A stretch of 64,000 nucleotides of DNA from Chromobotia macracanthus (GCA_036877525.1 JAZGTH010000064.1:1873001-1937000); one strand, 5' to 3'; shown: positions 1 through 12,979, numbered from the stretch's first letter. Program-made: numbers and translations. The notes: generated from the sequence alone by a model not told the origin.

Positions 1-1390
1 CAGTAGAATGTGGCTTTTAAAATGGATGGATTTGTTTCTGCTGTTTGGCAGGGACCAGCTCTGGTACCCTTCTGTTGTGTACTGGGTTGTAAATGGATGC
101 TTGCTGCATTGGTTCAATCTGTTACAGTTATTGCTGCCGGCATAAATTGTGCAATAAATGTATTTTCTGCAGGTCAAACTGTAAGGTTGCAGAAATCTTA
201 CATTTATGTAGGCCTTTATTTGTGCCTATATGCCTGTTTGCATGCATGCATGGGTGTGTGTATACAGTGGGGTTCAAATGTTGCATGTATAAATATTGCA
301 AATATTATGTATTAATATAACAATATTTGCATGAAATATTAATATAACAATTTTTGTTTGTTTTGAATGGGTAAAAATGAACATGAAACTCTGTTTGCTT
401 GAGGACATCATGCATATGCGAGCTAGCATGGGCTCAACAAAACCTGATGATCCATGTTATGAGTGACCTAGAAACCAAATAAAATCTTAAATATTTACAT
501 TTTATTTGCTAAACTTTCTTTGCTTCACATTGAAATTGTTTACTTCCAGGTTTAAGATTTTGAAACATTTTGATTAATCTTTTTTTGTGGCTTCAATTAT
601 TTGTTAGGGCGAAGATGCCTTTGAGACAATGAATTGCTAGTTCGGATCAGAAGACCTCAATCCATCATAACTTTTAAATCAAATACAGCTTTTCCAAAAA
701 TTGCTCATTGTAAATTAAAGACATCTTGCAAAAATCAAACTGAACGGCCCTCATTTGAGTGTACAAAGGTTTAAACTGATGTTTATGAGATTAGGTCTCT
801 GGGGATTGATTTGCGGCCTTGAACAGATGTGTAATCCTTTATATAGCCCAAAGACAGGAGGGAAATTAATAATCATGATAACATTAAAAAAATAAATAAA
901 AAAACGGCATCTGTGGAACTGCTCTGTTAGGAAGCAACCAAATTAAAGGATTCCTGATGGCCATAGAAACCAAAACAAGCTCTTGTGAAAGCTATAATCC
1001 AGGTCCTAAAACTCTGGATTATTCACTGTAATACAGCTGGTTTTCAGTGTCACATGTTGTGCACCATTCAGAACTGAATTGAGAATTACATTCCAATGTA
1101 TTTCTGAATGTGAACTGAATTTGAATTGAGGTAGCAAACAGGATACTTCAGTCATTTAGATCCAAATTTGAATTCAACATTCTGTTTCGTGTGGTCAATT
1201 TAAATTAATCCTAAAGTGGAAAAAGCCAGTTTGACCAATTTTGACCACACTTGATGCTAATGGCATGTTTCTTCTGGGTTAAATCTAAATGTGCTTTTGG
1301 TTGAACCAGGGTATTCTTTCAAGTACCTTGGAGTGCTCATTAAATGATGAATATAGCAATTATTTAGTATATTAACATTACTATTTGTTA

Positions 1391-1420
1391 CCTTTTAAAC
1401 TGCTTGTGCAGTTTAAAAGG
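1391..1420. repeat. Perfect 13-bp stem hairpin
   Basis: CCTTTTAAACTGC and its exact reverse complement GCAGTTTAAAAGG are separated by TTGT. No transcript or element boundary is evident around it. Confidence 0.8.
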
Positions 1421-2218
1421 AGTCAAAATGCTGCAGTATTTTAGGACTGAAAACTCTCTATTGGGGGAAAAAGTATTTTAGAATGATTCAGTGGGTTGGG
1501 CTTGAGTTCCTCTTTGATTTGTTGTACTATAGAGAATGAAATAGGCTTTATATTTCACACATAGGAAAAGCTGAGCCAAAAATCCTGGTGTATATTTTCC
1601 TAACATTTGAAAAAAACTCATTGTTTTCCTCCACATCCATCATTGCCACCAGCAGAAGCCAGGCTGATACGCAGCCCTTCTACTTGCATTTGGCTCTGAA
1701 TAAACTAGAAAATAAATCAATACCAGGCAAAATGGTCCAGACGGCCCTCGGGGTATTCGGTGTGGTTAGCATTGCACTGCCGTGCTGGTTTGCTCAGCTG
1801 GCTGCTGTTATAGACTGTCATGTTTGGCTCTGAGGCCACACATGAGGCTACATAGATCTACAGCTGAAGCAGAGCCATTTTCCATGCAAAATAGAGTGAA
1901 ATTTTAAATTTGACCATATCCAGCTGGTAAAAATTAAGTTGTTTTTTCAGAATATGTCAAAATTGCACCACAATTATGGCAAACATGAACTGCAGAGGAA
2001 AAGCCAATAAAGAGCCGTAATGTTTTGAATGCTGTGCCACTAAAAGGTGGCAGAACAACAGTTGTGTTCTGGTATAGACAACATGCCCTGATTGCCACAC
2101 AATTTTGATACTAACAATTATAGAGCATAAAAAGAGATAATGGCCACCGTTGATTAAAATAACTCTGAACTTGTTGAGTATTTTGACAAAGATGCCAGAT
2201 GATGCCAATGTGAATATT

Positions 2219-2500
2219 ACTAGCTAACAATATTAGGTTGTAAGAATGTTTTCAATTAAGTAACAAATGTTAATATATTTTAAGAGTTCTAGGAATGTTC
2301 AAAAGGTTCAGTTGTTGTAGATGTTGTATTAACATTACTGCTTGGTCATATGAATGTTGCTTAAACATTTTTAATGCTGTAACCTTTTTTAAAATGTTAC
2401 ACTAACAAAGTTTTTGATATAGTTGTACTTAGTTACTGCAAGAATGTTCTTGATACCCTTAAGAACTTTTAGAGAACATTAGCCAACGTTCTGTAGGCTA
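2219..2500 (+). mobile_element. CCCAGCTAAC-type MITE, copy 1
   Basis: Opens TAGCTAACAATATTAGG, followed by TTGTAAGAATGTTTTC. Internal landmarks AGTTCTAGGAATGTTC, TTAACATTACTG, TTGATA and AGAGAACATTAGCCAACGTTC occur in the same order as in the other copies. The right end is lost. Confidence 0.6.
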
Positions 2501-2707
2501 CTTCTATCTACTCCTGCCTGACACATCAGAACATCTTTATCCAACCTGTTTTAAATTACATGTGGTGCTTTCAATAGCCTGACAAGCTTTTAACTATCAG
2601 ACTCTTGTTTTTGGTAGTTAATATTTTTATACAGTGAGGCAGGAAAATGGCTTTAGGAGGTAAAAGATTACATCTGTGTGTCAGCAGCTGTAAGCATTTG
2701 TGCAGAA

Positions 2708-2763
2708 AATCTTTTACTGGTGTGTCTGTAACAAACAGATTTAAAAGAGACCAGAATCTTTCT
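2708..2763 (+). repeat. 56-bp match to the duplicated segment at 57211
   Basis: AATCTTTTACTGGTGTGTCT through AGAATCTTTCT is identical at 2708-2763 and 57211-57266, in the same orientation, 54.5 kb apart. The flanks differ on both sides. Confidence 0.85.
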
Positions 2764-2944
2764 CAGTTTAGTGTACTTCTTTTTAAATGTTGCTTGTGCA
2801 TGATTAGTTACTTTATTTTGAAAATCTGCACAAATAAAGATCTCACCGCTTCACTTTGCTCTTTGCCATAAGAAGTGCTTGTGTCAGAAAGCGCTGGGGG
2901 TCTCACACTGTTTGTGTGATAATCTTGATTGACACTTGCATGTG

Positions 2945-2946
<2 letters not shown>

Positions 2947-2976
<30 letters not shown>
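2947..2976. repeat. (CT)n microsatellite
   Basis: Fifteen uninterrupted CT units. Confidence 0.95.
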
Positions 2977-2982
<6 letters not shown>

Positions 2983-3957
2983 GTAAACCTTATGTCTCTG
3001 CAGTCTCAATAACACCTACATTTTACTGCTAATGTCAGTCTGTATGAAAAGGCCACATTTGCCGACCTATTCCACGTTCCAACAGCTGACCTAGAAACAT
3101 TCAATGTCCCTTTTGGTCATGGTTATAAAATGGGTCTAGATACACTCTAGCTGTTTCCAGACCAGTTTGGTTTGTAGTGTAATTCCTCCAGTGGTCACCA
3201 TTTATTTCCTGAGCTGGGGATATAGCCAGAAACAAATCATGGTTTCTCATGGTTACTGCTGACAGATGTTGAGGTCAAACACATGGTGTGAGGTCCCATC
3301 TAAAGAGCTTTGATCCTTGCTTGGAGCAACATCATTTCACTGCAGGTTTTAATTTGAAGTGGGAATTGCTCGGTTCTACTCCAAGTTTCACAGTTTGTTT
3401 ACACTCCTAAGTGACCATTCTTCTGGAAAACAGGCTATTTGTTTTTGCCTCCGTTTAATTTAATCAAACATTTAAACTTCAGTTAAAGTCAAACTGGATT
3501 TCTTGAGCTTTATTGTGCGTTTTTTTATACAGTGGTGTTGTCAGGATGGAAGGAAGCCGTTTGCTCCAGGTATCTCTCAGTAATGGGCAGCACAATGACT
3601 CTGCAGAGAAATGTGAAAACTGCCAGTTAAAAACAAATTCTGTGAAGCATAAAAATGATGAGATGGATGAACATGACCTCACTGGGTTCTGAGGGTGGAC
3701 ATGTTCCTTTGTTTAGTTTTTGTGACAATACCACACAGCTAACAAAAAAACAACAAATTTGGAGAACTGGGGTTTTAGAACTGAACATCTGTAAATGGAT
3801 TTAGATGACCTCTTTGTTGTGAGGCGACCTTGTTTTGGATGTTTTGGAGCAGGAGATGAGTTTCAGCATTTATAAATTAATTATAAAGTAATTTGCATAA
3901 ATAAAGTGGAATCAATAAATATCTAGCTGGCCTAATGCCAGTCACAATAGTATTTTC

Positions 3958-4062
3958 CAAAAAAGGGCACCCCAATTATTTCCTGCCAGCTTTGAGAATC
4001 AAACTGGTGACTTTTGGGTTATAAGTCTGAGCCTAACCAGTAGGCCACAACTGCCCAGTGTG
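3958..4062 (-). mobile_element. tRNA-derived SINE head, truncated
   Basis: Minus strand GGGCAGTTGTGGCCTACTGG, TTAGGCTCAGACTTATAACC and box B-like AGTTTGATTCTC, then GGCAGGAAATAATTGG. It resembles a second fish SINE type whose head carries GTGGCCTAATGGTTAG. Confidence 0.55.
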
Positions 4063-4227
4063 AGTGGTGCCTTCCTGTACAAAACTTGCTCCCATTATAC
4101 TAGAACAGTAGATTGTTCAGAGTTAGATGGCAGTGCATTGTTAGATGGTTGGTCACTGGTATTTATTCTATCTCTAATGGCTTAAAATTTAAGTTTCCTC
4201 AGGTCATGCAATTTGAGGCAGGAAAGT

Positions 4228-4261
4228 TTATTATTATTATATTATTATTATTATTATTATT
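4228..4261. repeat. (TTA)n microsatellite
   Basis: About eleven TTA units with one interruption. Confidence 0.95.
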
Positions 4262-4507
4262 AACTATGTATGAGCAATAACAATTGTGAATTGTTTGCCT
4301 TCAGAAATTTCTGTGATGTACATCAGAAGTTTAAATTAAACAAGCAGGCTGGCAGTCCTTGCATCACAAAATGTTACAAACAGAAGGTTGATTTCTCTCT
4401 GGTAATTTAGTTTCTGGCTGTGTCTCAGTAAAGTATAAAGATATGAAAGTATAATGATGTATTTCATAAGCAGAGCAAATCTTCAGGAAAAAAAACTAAT
4501 GAGTCTG

Positions 4508-4515
<8 letters not shown>

Positions 4516-4538
<23 letters not shown>
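4516..4538. repeat. (AT)n microsatellite
   Basis: Uninterrupted AT units preceded by CATACATA. Confidence 0.9.
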
Positions 4539-7500
4539 AGTCGTGATCACAGAAACATCTTTCTACCTAATCAGACCCAAAATGGAATGAACATTCACGC
4601 AGTAACTCAGTACTGGAGATCAGATGAGCACAATTCCAGGCTTCAGTGTTTGAAGATACTTCCAGATCTTCATTGAGAAGAATATCTGTTTCTGTTGGTG
4701 CTTTGTGGATTTTTCTAAAGGACTGTATAAATTTAAGGAACCGAAACCAATACAAAAAAATGCTCTGAAGTGTAACACCTTTCAATACTTTAACATCTTT
4801 AACTGTATAGCCAACAACACGACCCAATGCAAAATAGCTTTTAGGGATAAGAATTGGTAATAAGAATAATAGTTCCAGTGCCTTAATGTCCTTTATTATT
4901 TGTGTTATAGTAATTTTGACAAAGTCTCTAATCCTATCAAAAAACTTCTGGAAATGGCGCAGTTGTGACACTGTAGATACTGTAGATGCATTAACAGGAG
5001 CATGTAATTTTATTGTTGTGTACTGCAATGTTGCATGTAATAGGTGCAACTATCATTTTGAGTCCACACACACACACACACATATATGCTACACCAGAAA
5101 CCCGGTTACAGGTCATGGAAGGTCTTTTCTGTATCTGTAATGCTATTTTTGTCTTTCAGGAGATAAAGCCTGTAATCTTGCCTTGATCTCAACAGCAGTA
5201 CAGTGAACAGATAGAAACGCATAATTTAAAAGCAGGACGTGAGTGAAAGGTTTTAGTTTATGTAACTGGACTGTTTCATACGGAACATCTACAAGGAATA
5301 TGAGATATCAATTGAACCTGAAGAACTGACCTTGATTGCTATTTTTATGCTATTGTTCCTTTAAGAACAGTTTTTATTTGGGGGAGGGGTGAGCATGCAA
5401 TATGAAATGACTGATTTCATATAATTCTGTAGAAACAAAATAACACTATATTGACTCCAGACACTTCTGCTATTAATTTAGCTTGAACTGCTCAACATAT
5501 ATTTAAACTCTGTTGTGTGTATTCTACTCCTTGAATTGCCCATTTTGTTTTTTTGTTTCCTAGGTGGTCAACTGACCAGTCACCCTCTTCTGTTCCACAG
5601 ATGCCCTTAATTCACAGCAGAGATTCTATTTTCTCTCATCTGCCCTTTGTACGGTCATCGGGATCCAGCTGAGACGGACCAGAGTCTCCCAGTGGGGCAG
5701 CAGACAAAACAGCCCCTATCAGAGAGCAGACTGGTGTTCAGGCAACAATAGTCAATGTCACCTTCAGAACTCTAGACAGTATTAAAGTTGTGCTTTAAAA
5801 GCGTACACGTATCTCAGTCTCTCCTGGGATATCAGATCTGCTTAGTCTGTATCTTATTTAAAATCCTGGTTTTACAGATTTGCATTTACCAATATATTGA
5901 AAGGCCTTTTAGTTTTATAAAATGTTTTTTTATTTTTAAATAGATTTGTTGTTTTTCGTCTCTGAACATGTATTTACTGAACAAGTAAATACATTGTCTA
6001 ATAAAGTAGTTTAGCGTTTACTGTACATGCAATAATTCTGAACCTCACAGTACGTTTAAGCAAGCAAGTGGAGGTCATGGTTTTTCTAAAGCATTGTGAT
6101 CAATGTTTAACTCCAAATGGTTTCCCCACTAACCTTTTGTGAGGTCAATAAACTTCCAATAATGTGATTGGGTTGAGATGTCTTGACAGTGCAGTAATGA
6201 AATTGTAACGTAAAGATATTCAGATAATGAATCTCTACAGCACACAGGCAGCTAAAGGTATGAGTATTTTTCATTCACTAGCATAATCAAGGCTGACTAT
6301 CTACAACATCAGCCATTATACAGCCATTATACAATAATGTAATTTTAGAAATCACCTAACACAAGATTACTGACCTGATCTCCCATTACCCAAAGGTGAC
6401 TTTAGCTGTTTTGTGGTAGACCAAGAGCTAATTCGCCTTTCTGATGGACGTTATTCACATTTAACACAGATTCAGAAGAAACTACCTAGAAAAGTATTCA
6501 GTATCTAGAATCAGATATTGGAATGGAGGCAGCTGATTGGTGGAGCGTGGTTGCAAAGTAAGAGGGATTTGTGACAGGTTAAAAGTCACTTACAAGGTGG
6601 TGTTAAGATTCTTATTAAAAATAGGAGTACAATTTTTACAATTAGAAAACATCTGCATTGTTTCATAATCACTGATTTAAGTTTATGCTTTTAAAGAACT
6701 GGAGGTTCTCTTGAACTTTTCTAAACAGCTCAGTAACTGCTGGTTTTTTACATTTAGATCTAAATTTAAATTTAGAAAATAATAATGGAGAGAATGTTAG
6801 AATTGCTGTATTAGCATGGTAGCAATGATAGAAATTGTAGCTGAGCTGGTGTCATTTGAAACTCTGCAACGCTGCTGCTCATTGGTGATTGGTGGTTTCA
6901 TCTATGGGTGGATGTAGACATAAAAGCGACTTCAACTATCTTCAACAGGAAAGTATTTTGATAATATGCAATGAAGCTTTCTATAGATACTGATGTTTAT
7001 GATGTTTAATTCAAACCGTAGTATACAAAGCCTAATGATATAACTAAATAACTAATTTTTTTCATAACTTTTACAAAAAAAACCATTTAAAAACACCATA
7101 GCATCATGTTGGCAAGTTTTGCATGAGCAAGCAACAATCACATTTTTTGTCATTCAAAAGCTTATCCACAGAAATAATTATAAATTAATTTTCTGTTTAT
7201 TGCATTATGAATTTCCTGGGATCTTAAAATCTGGGATTTTAAAGGGGACATATGCAAAAGTCATATTTGCATGTTGTTTGAAAAAAATCCACCCACTCCT
7301 TTTTTATAATCAGATTGAGCTGTGACTTCACATATGGCCAACTCCATCCATGACAGGGCTGCCCTGTCAGCATAGATAGCCTGAGTCAGCCACACTCTGT
7401 CTGCCATATTTATATCTCAGCTCATAATCTAAATGTTGTGTTGACTGAAACAGTGAATATAGAGGTTGCACACTGGACACAAGGTGCATTCCTTCAGCTC

Positions 7501-8325
7501 AAAGTCTACTGCTGATGCAGGATGGGCCAGTTTGATCTTAATTTTTATCAAACAATAGGTGGCTTTGAAATAGTAATCAATGTTCAGACAAGATGAACAT
7601 GCAATTTGGTTTAATCATTTGTAAATCTCATATGTTATTGATTAGGCATATTTACATTAAGTAAAGTCACAGCCCACGCAGCAGTTTATTTGCATTTGAA
7701 GCTACGATGAAAACCGTGTGTTTCTGCACTCACCCAAAAAGTGGCTATTAGATCATGGCATAATAAATGAGTTGTGGGGTATTTTGAGCTGAAACTTTTG
7801 GACACATCCAGACAGAAACTTCCAGACACATTCTGGGGACACCTGACACTTAAAAATGGGTATATTAAGTCTCCTTTAATAAAACCGTATAGAGGATTTA
7901 CTTATGCAGAGCTGCAGATGTTGCATTATCTCAGACTAAATGCTAAGTGTGAGTTATGAATATTTCCCTCACAGACACCAAACAGTGTGTTTGAGAGTTT
8001 TGGGCTCTGGTGTTCTGTTAAAGAGTCAGCGAGAGGGTTCTGCCTTAATGTATGAATACTTCATGACAGATAACTGTATCTGAGGGTAATGAATGAAAAT
8101 CCTGACCATTCCACATCATTTTTCATTCTTCCACAGGAGCCGCTGAGCTGCTCTCCATCTTTATCTGTCACTGTGTCTCGCTGGTGTTTTTTCTTTAACA
8201 TAGAAATAATTTTTCCCTCACGGGAAAAATGGGAGATATTTCTATAATATGTATTCTATTCTAATATTACATTTTGTTGATTAAAAGAATTTAGTAATGA
8301 TTTGTGGAGGCATTTACCCTGTTAC

Positions 8326-8480
8326 CTACCTAAATTGTAAGAACATTTCACAAATTGCTCTATTAAGCTACAAAATGTTAATGTTAGTTGGAATGTTCTA
8401 GGAATATTCTGTTTTTTTGACGTTGTATTAACTTTGAGAATTAACTTTTGAGAACTTCTGAGCATATTTCCAGTTAGATA
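8326..8480 (+). mobile_element. CCCAGCTAAC-type MITE, degraded copy
   Basis: Retains TTGTAAGAACATTT, GTTCTAGGAATATTC, TTGTATTAAC and a right part ending ATATTTCCAGTTAGAT. Recognised only by comparison with the better copies. Confidence 0.4.
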
Positions 8481-8535
8481 GGTTTCAGTTGAACATGGTC
8501 TAAAAAATAAAGGTCAACAATAAAAAATAAATATT

Positions 8536-8966
8536 AAAGTGGCAATCCGTAACTTTTTTTACATATATTTTATATGTTTATAATATATAGTTATATATTT
8601 TTTTACATTTTTTTATAATAACAAAAATTAGTTATTGATCAAGAACATAACAAATCGGTGTTCAACACAATCTTTATTCCAATAAGCAATGGTTAGTTTA
8701 TAATAATGGTTTATAATTTCAGCTGTCGGGTCCAACGTTGCAAGAAACGTTCCAACGTTGCAAGAACAGTCTTTAAAAAGAAAAAAAGATCTGGCTTCTA
8801 TATTGCATGTCTTGGTACTGTAGATGGTGCAGCGTTTGTAGCTTGTTCTTACAGCAGTTGTTTGGAAATTAACCTGTCATCCAAGAAAATAACTAAGTAC
8901 CCTGCAATTTAATGTTTCAAACAAAGATGGCGGTAGAGAGGCAAAAGTTACAGAAAGCTGATTTAA
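8536..8966 (+). mobile_element. MITE-like repeat with GGCAATCCGTAACTTTTTT end
   Basis: The left end ATTAAAGTGGCAATCCGTAA and the right end AAAGTTACAGAAAGCTGATT read as imperfect inverted repeats. The type, with a CCGTAACTTTTT start and an internal CGGTGTTCA segment, is familiar from cyprinid genomes. It contains a direct repeat CGTTCCAACGTTGCAAGAA. No coding capacity. Confidence 0.4.
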
Positions 8967-9370
8967 TGGTCATCAGCAGGACAAAAAGAAATGCCAAAAT
9001 TGTTTCTAAACTAGCCTACAACACATGCATCTGATTTTGGCTGAACAAATAGCTCCGCGTCAAACAAATTCCATAGGTTAAGTCAATGCTGCAACTGGCA
9101 GTGTTGTGAACTGTGGTTTTCCACAGAATCTGGGTACTCGTAAACCTTTGCCATTTATTTCATACATTAAAGGGTTGACATATAGCATGGATTTTTATTT
9201 GAAACTCTAATATGCCATGGACCAAGGAATGCAGATTTCAATTCTGTTTGAGCCACGATCAAATGATGCTATGCAAAGAGTTACTTAACAAATGGCAACT
9301 CAAAAAACACACACAAAAGCCCAGTGGTAAATGGCAATAGTTTTTTTAATTCTTCTCTATATTTTAAAGG

Positions 9371-9376
9371 TTTATT
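9371..9376 (-). terminator. hcn1: Candidate distal polyadenylation signal of hcn1
   Basis: TTTATT on the plus strand reads AATAAA on the minus strand. It lies 3.6 kb after the stop, at the point where repeat-poor sequence ends. Choice of this signal over the proximal ones is inference. Confidence 0.3.
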
Positions 9377-11907
9377 ATTTACAAAGAAAAATGAAACAAA
9401 AAAACTTGACAAACACTGTTTGTCTGCATATAGGTGTAAGAAAGCATACATTTACCTTTTTAAATTCTGGATCAAGTAACTAATTGTTCATGTTTGTTTA
9501 TTGTTATATGATCCCCGCCTTTAATTTTTCTTTAATTAATCTTTTTTTTACATTTTTTTAAACCAAGCGTTGGTGTTTTATGAACAAGCATGAAAGAAAA
9601 TGAAAAAAATCAGAAGGTTAAGAAGAGCTTGAGGCCTGTTCTAGAATCTTCCATCTGATAAATCTTACATTGTACAGTAGAACATTTCAAACAAAATAAT
9701 TTCACCTGAATCGTAGAAGCTGCAAACCAAACATTTGGTTTTTCCCTTTTATTCCAAAGCCGCCACTTATTTCCCTACGCATTTCTCATTTTTCCATCAC
9801 ATAAACACAAATATATGAAAAAAAGACATACAAAGATATGTGCTGGTTTTTTCAAAAGACCTCCAAAAAATAACTGAATTTAAGCGTAATATTGTCAACA
9901 TCTTGTCAACCCGCCCCGGAATTCTAACAGTGTTTGAATAGGAGAGGAAAAAGCGTAATAATGAGAAGCATTTTCCCTCTGAAGGCAAGTACAGTATCAA
10001 AAATAGCAGATACCCAGAGTATCGCTGACCATCCAGCCTGTACACTATGTTTCTATACACTATGGCATAGCAAGAGTTAAGAGTTTAAAGACACAGTACC
10101 TCCGCTGGGCCCCGACCAACAGGGGCCAGAGGATGTGTTTCTAGATGATACAGCAACCCCTCAGATATTCAACAAATGTATTTCTCGCTTCTATGCTTTC
10201 TCTTTAAAATCAAAGTGCAATTCATGACAGTTTTTTTCACTTTGGCCAGTTTCATTCAATGCAACGTTTTACTAAATTAAACATCAGTGGCTATAACGTT
10301 ACAAACTGCAGAATTTTACACACATTAAACATTTCCAGATACATTGTGATGTCAGTCTATACTGTTTTGCTTGTTGAATGTGAAGTCATATGCTTTCACA
10401 AGTACTTTTTTAAACTGATACGTTTGGCCATTTTCATTGCTTTTGTTCTCCTCCGAAAACATTGAACATACATGTATACATTTGTCTACATACACGTGTG
10501 CACAAGTGCGAGTGTGCACACACAAGTCACACCCATAAAATGAACAGGATGAAACATGGCTATAGTTTAGGCACAAATACTTAATGTCCTTTCATTAAAA
10601 TTCCATGTTTTTGATACACACAAAAACCGTCTAGGCAGACAATAAACAAAAATCTCACAACACATTTAAACGTCAACATTTTTTAAAATTGTTTCTCTTA
10701 AGTATTTGTGACAATGCATGCGTTTATGGTGGGCTGCATGGGAACAGCACGGGTACAGCACTGACACGCATAGATTTCTGGAGTATCAGAGTATTTTTTG
10801 AATTGTGCAGGGGGGCTTTGAGACTTTGGTGTAGTCTTAAATCCATAAAACAGGGCATCTGTTCTCTGTGTGATTTTCTGCTTTATTCTTTTGACTTTGA
10901 TATCGGCAGAAGAAACTTGGATGACACCCAACGACCGTCATAAAAGCTCAGTTTAATATGCAGTGTAGAAACACTGTAGATAGAAGGATGGGTGAACGGT
11001 AGTGAATAAATAAACTAGGAAAATACGTCGAAATGAACCACAGCTGCTAGTCACCCCTTTTTAAATCCTATTTATCCATTTGACGTGGTTTTTCAAAGTC
11101 TCAAGCCCCAACTGAATGAAGTTTCATACAAGTAAAACCTTAGATAAAAACCTTAATGCAAACCTCTTTTCTGTTAACGTTATCATTTTTCTGTCCATGC
11201 TCTCTTGACATGTTGCTTAATTCGGAAACACAATTACTCAACTTGATGCCAAAAGGAAAACAGTAATATCTGCTGTTTCTTTCAGCAAGTCTGCTGTGTT
11301 TGCAATAATCAGTTTTTGGGTTTTATGTTGTATAACAGACTTACGTCGATGCATACTATTTAATGAAGGATTTATACTATTTAAGTTGCAAGGTAAAGCT
11401 GAGCTGTTATAAATGAAGGAAAATGTATAACCAGAGCATTTATGTAGCATGGAGCATTGCACAGGACTGGAGCGGTATGGACTCTTGACATCTATTAATA
11501 CTGATTTAAAAGCAGAACATTACATGAACAATAAAATGAAGCATGTATCAATCACAGGTGGTTGTTTTGCTGTATGCAAACAGCTAGTGGTTTCCCTGTG
11601 TTATATCAGCAAAAACAAACTAAAATGATCAGGAAATTATTAAATAAACATTATGTTCCCATGTAGGGATTGTACAACAAGTAATAATGCAACATGAAGC
11701 TTGTGAATGATAATGATGTATCACCTCCACCACCCCCCCAGACCGTCTACAGTAGCGTGACTGTAATCACTCTTTTACCTTTTTAATCAGGGTAATGATA
11801 TTTTTGAATATTAATATTGTCATCAGTACTAACTACAGTGTAATGCTACTATTTGCATTAAGGTTTTTCCTCTAACAATTGTTTTTGATGTAGTCACATA
11901 TTACGAT

Positions 11908-11911
<4 letters not shown>

Positions 11912-11999
<88 letters not shown>
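11912..11999. repeat. (AT)n microsatellite, 88 bp
   Basis: About 44 uninterrupted AT units within the probable hcn1 3' UTR. If transcribed, it would form a self-complementary AU hairpin. Confidence 0.95.
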
Positions 12000-12003
<4 letters not shown>

Positions 12004-12395
12004 TATAAATATATATGCATATATAGGCATTACCCAGGCTGCTGACAGAAAAGACATTTGCCATGTTTGAGAAATGCACCAGACATTACTCTGTAAATAC
12101 TAGACCTACAAAACTATGTACAACACACATATAGATAATCTTTATATCACAGTCTATTGCATAATGGTGATAATCTTTAGTTTTATAAATATTGTAAATT
12201 TACAGTGACATTTCATAATGTCCATCTCATTCAGAAATTAGAGATAGAAAATAAAACCATCCGATTCCACCACACATCCTGTTATAGAAATAAAAAAATA
12301 AAATAGGGAAAAAAAGAGACATTTAATGCACAAATGCTGTCTTGAAAACACAATTACTGCACAGCATGAAGTATTGCAGAGATCGTCACAACACC

Positions 12396-12451
12396 TTTAT
12401 TTAGTGCTTTGAGCACTTCCCGATGTTATTCTTCAGCAGGTGAAGTTTATT
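12396..12451 (-). terminator. hcn1: Candidate proximal polyadenylation signals of hcn1
   Basis: Two minus-strand AATAAA hexamers, at 12446-12451 and 12396-12401, lie about 530-580 bp after the stop. They could end a short 3' UTR isoform. Confidence 0.3.
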
Positions 12452-12979
12452 GATGTGCTTTTAAAACATATCAGTTTTCTCCAGGTTCAAGGGAGCAATA
12501 CATTTTTCCACAGTGATGGTAAAAGCTGCTGGATGCTGGACTTCGTTTGTCATCTTCAATTAGGAAAAATAAAAAAAAGAACTCGAACATGATTCCCAGA
12601 CACATTGCAGTCCTTTACTAAAAACAATAAACAAAAATTCAAACTATAAGAACAGAAATATAAACATCTTCAGACACATTAGTCACATGATAAAGAGGAA
12701 GACTTGTTTTTATACTATAGTTTTTTTCACATGGTCAATGCCAAATATTCTAGTTGGATTTGCACATACTGTATATATTTGTATAATATACATTCTTACG
12801 TTGAAGGGGAAGTGTTTAAAATATAGTACAAGGAAATTCTGTACAGGATAGCTATGAGGTTATTTTTTTCAGAGGAAGTTGGTGGAAAAAAATACTCAAG
12901 TCTTTTCCCCCTTCTTTGTAACTCCGTAAAAATCAATCAAAATATTTTTTTAAAAAATTAACAGGAAAGTAAAATGGGA

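Larger units (their letters stand above)
1..9349. other. Intergenic region downstream of hcn1
   Basis: No protein gene is supported here. ORFs are short and unlike any family I recognise; the longest is a 160-codon minus-strand frame at 4567-5049. The region holds a perfect hairpin at 1391-1420, copies of the CCCAGCTAAC-type MITE at 2219-2500 and 8326-8480, CT, TTA and TA microsatellites, a SINE remnant at 3958-4062, and a MITE-like element at 8536-8966. Splice-like signals on the plus strand at 5160-5600, followed by polyadenylation-type hexamers, might mark a non-coding transcript. Confidence 0.6.
9350..12979 (-). other. hcn1: Probable hcn1 3' UTR
   Basis: About 3.6 kb directly after the stop codon with no supportable ORF. 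It is AT-rich with many T-runs and has no recognisable SINE or MITE copy, unlike the DNA on either side; a TA microsatellite at 11912-11999 is the main repeat. Mammalian HCN1 mRNAs have a long 3' UTR, which makes a multi-kilobase UTR plausible. Minus-strand AATAAA signals occur at 12446-12451, 12396-12401 and 9371-9376, so shorter and longer forms are possible. The far end is inferred from the last signal before repeat-rich DNA resumes. RNA-seq or 3'-end reads would settle it. Confidence 0.4.

Noticed and set aside
11872..12057. Ile/Tyr repeat frame
   Set aside because: Translation of the AT microsatellite.
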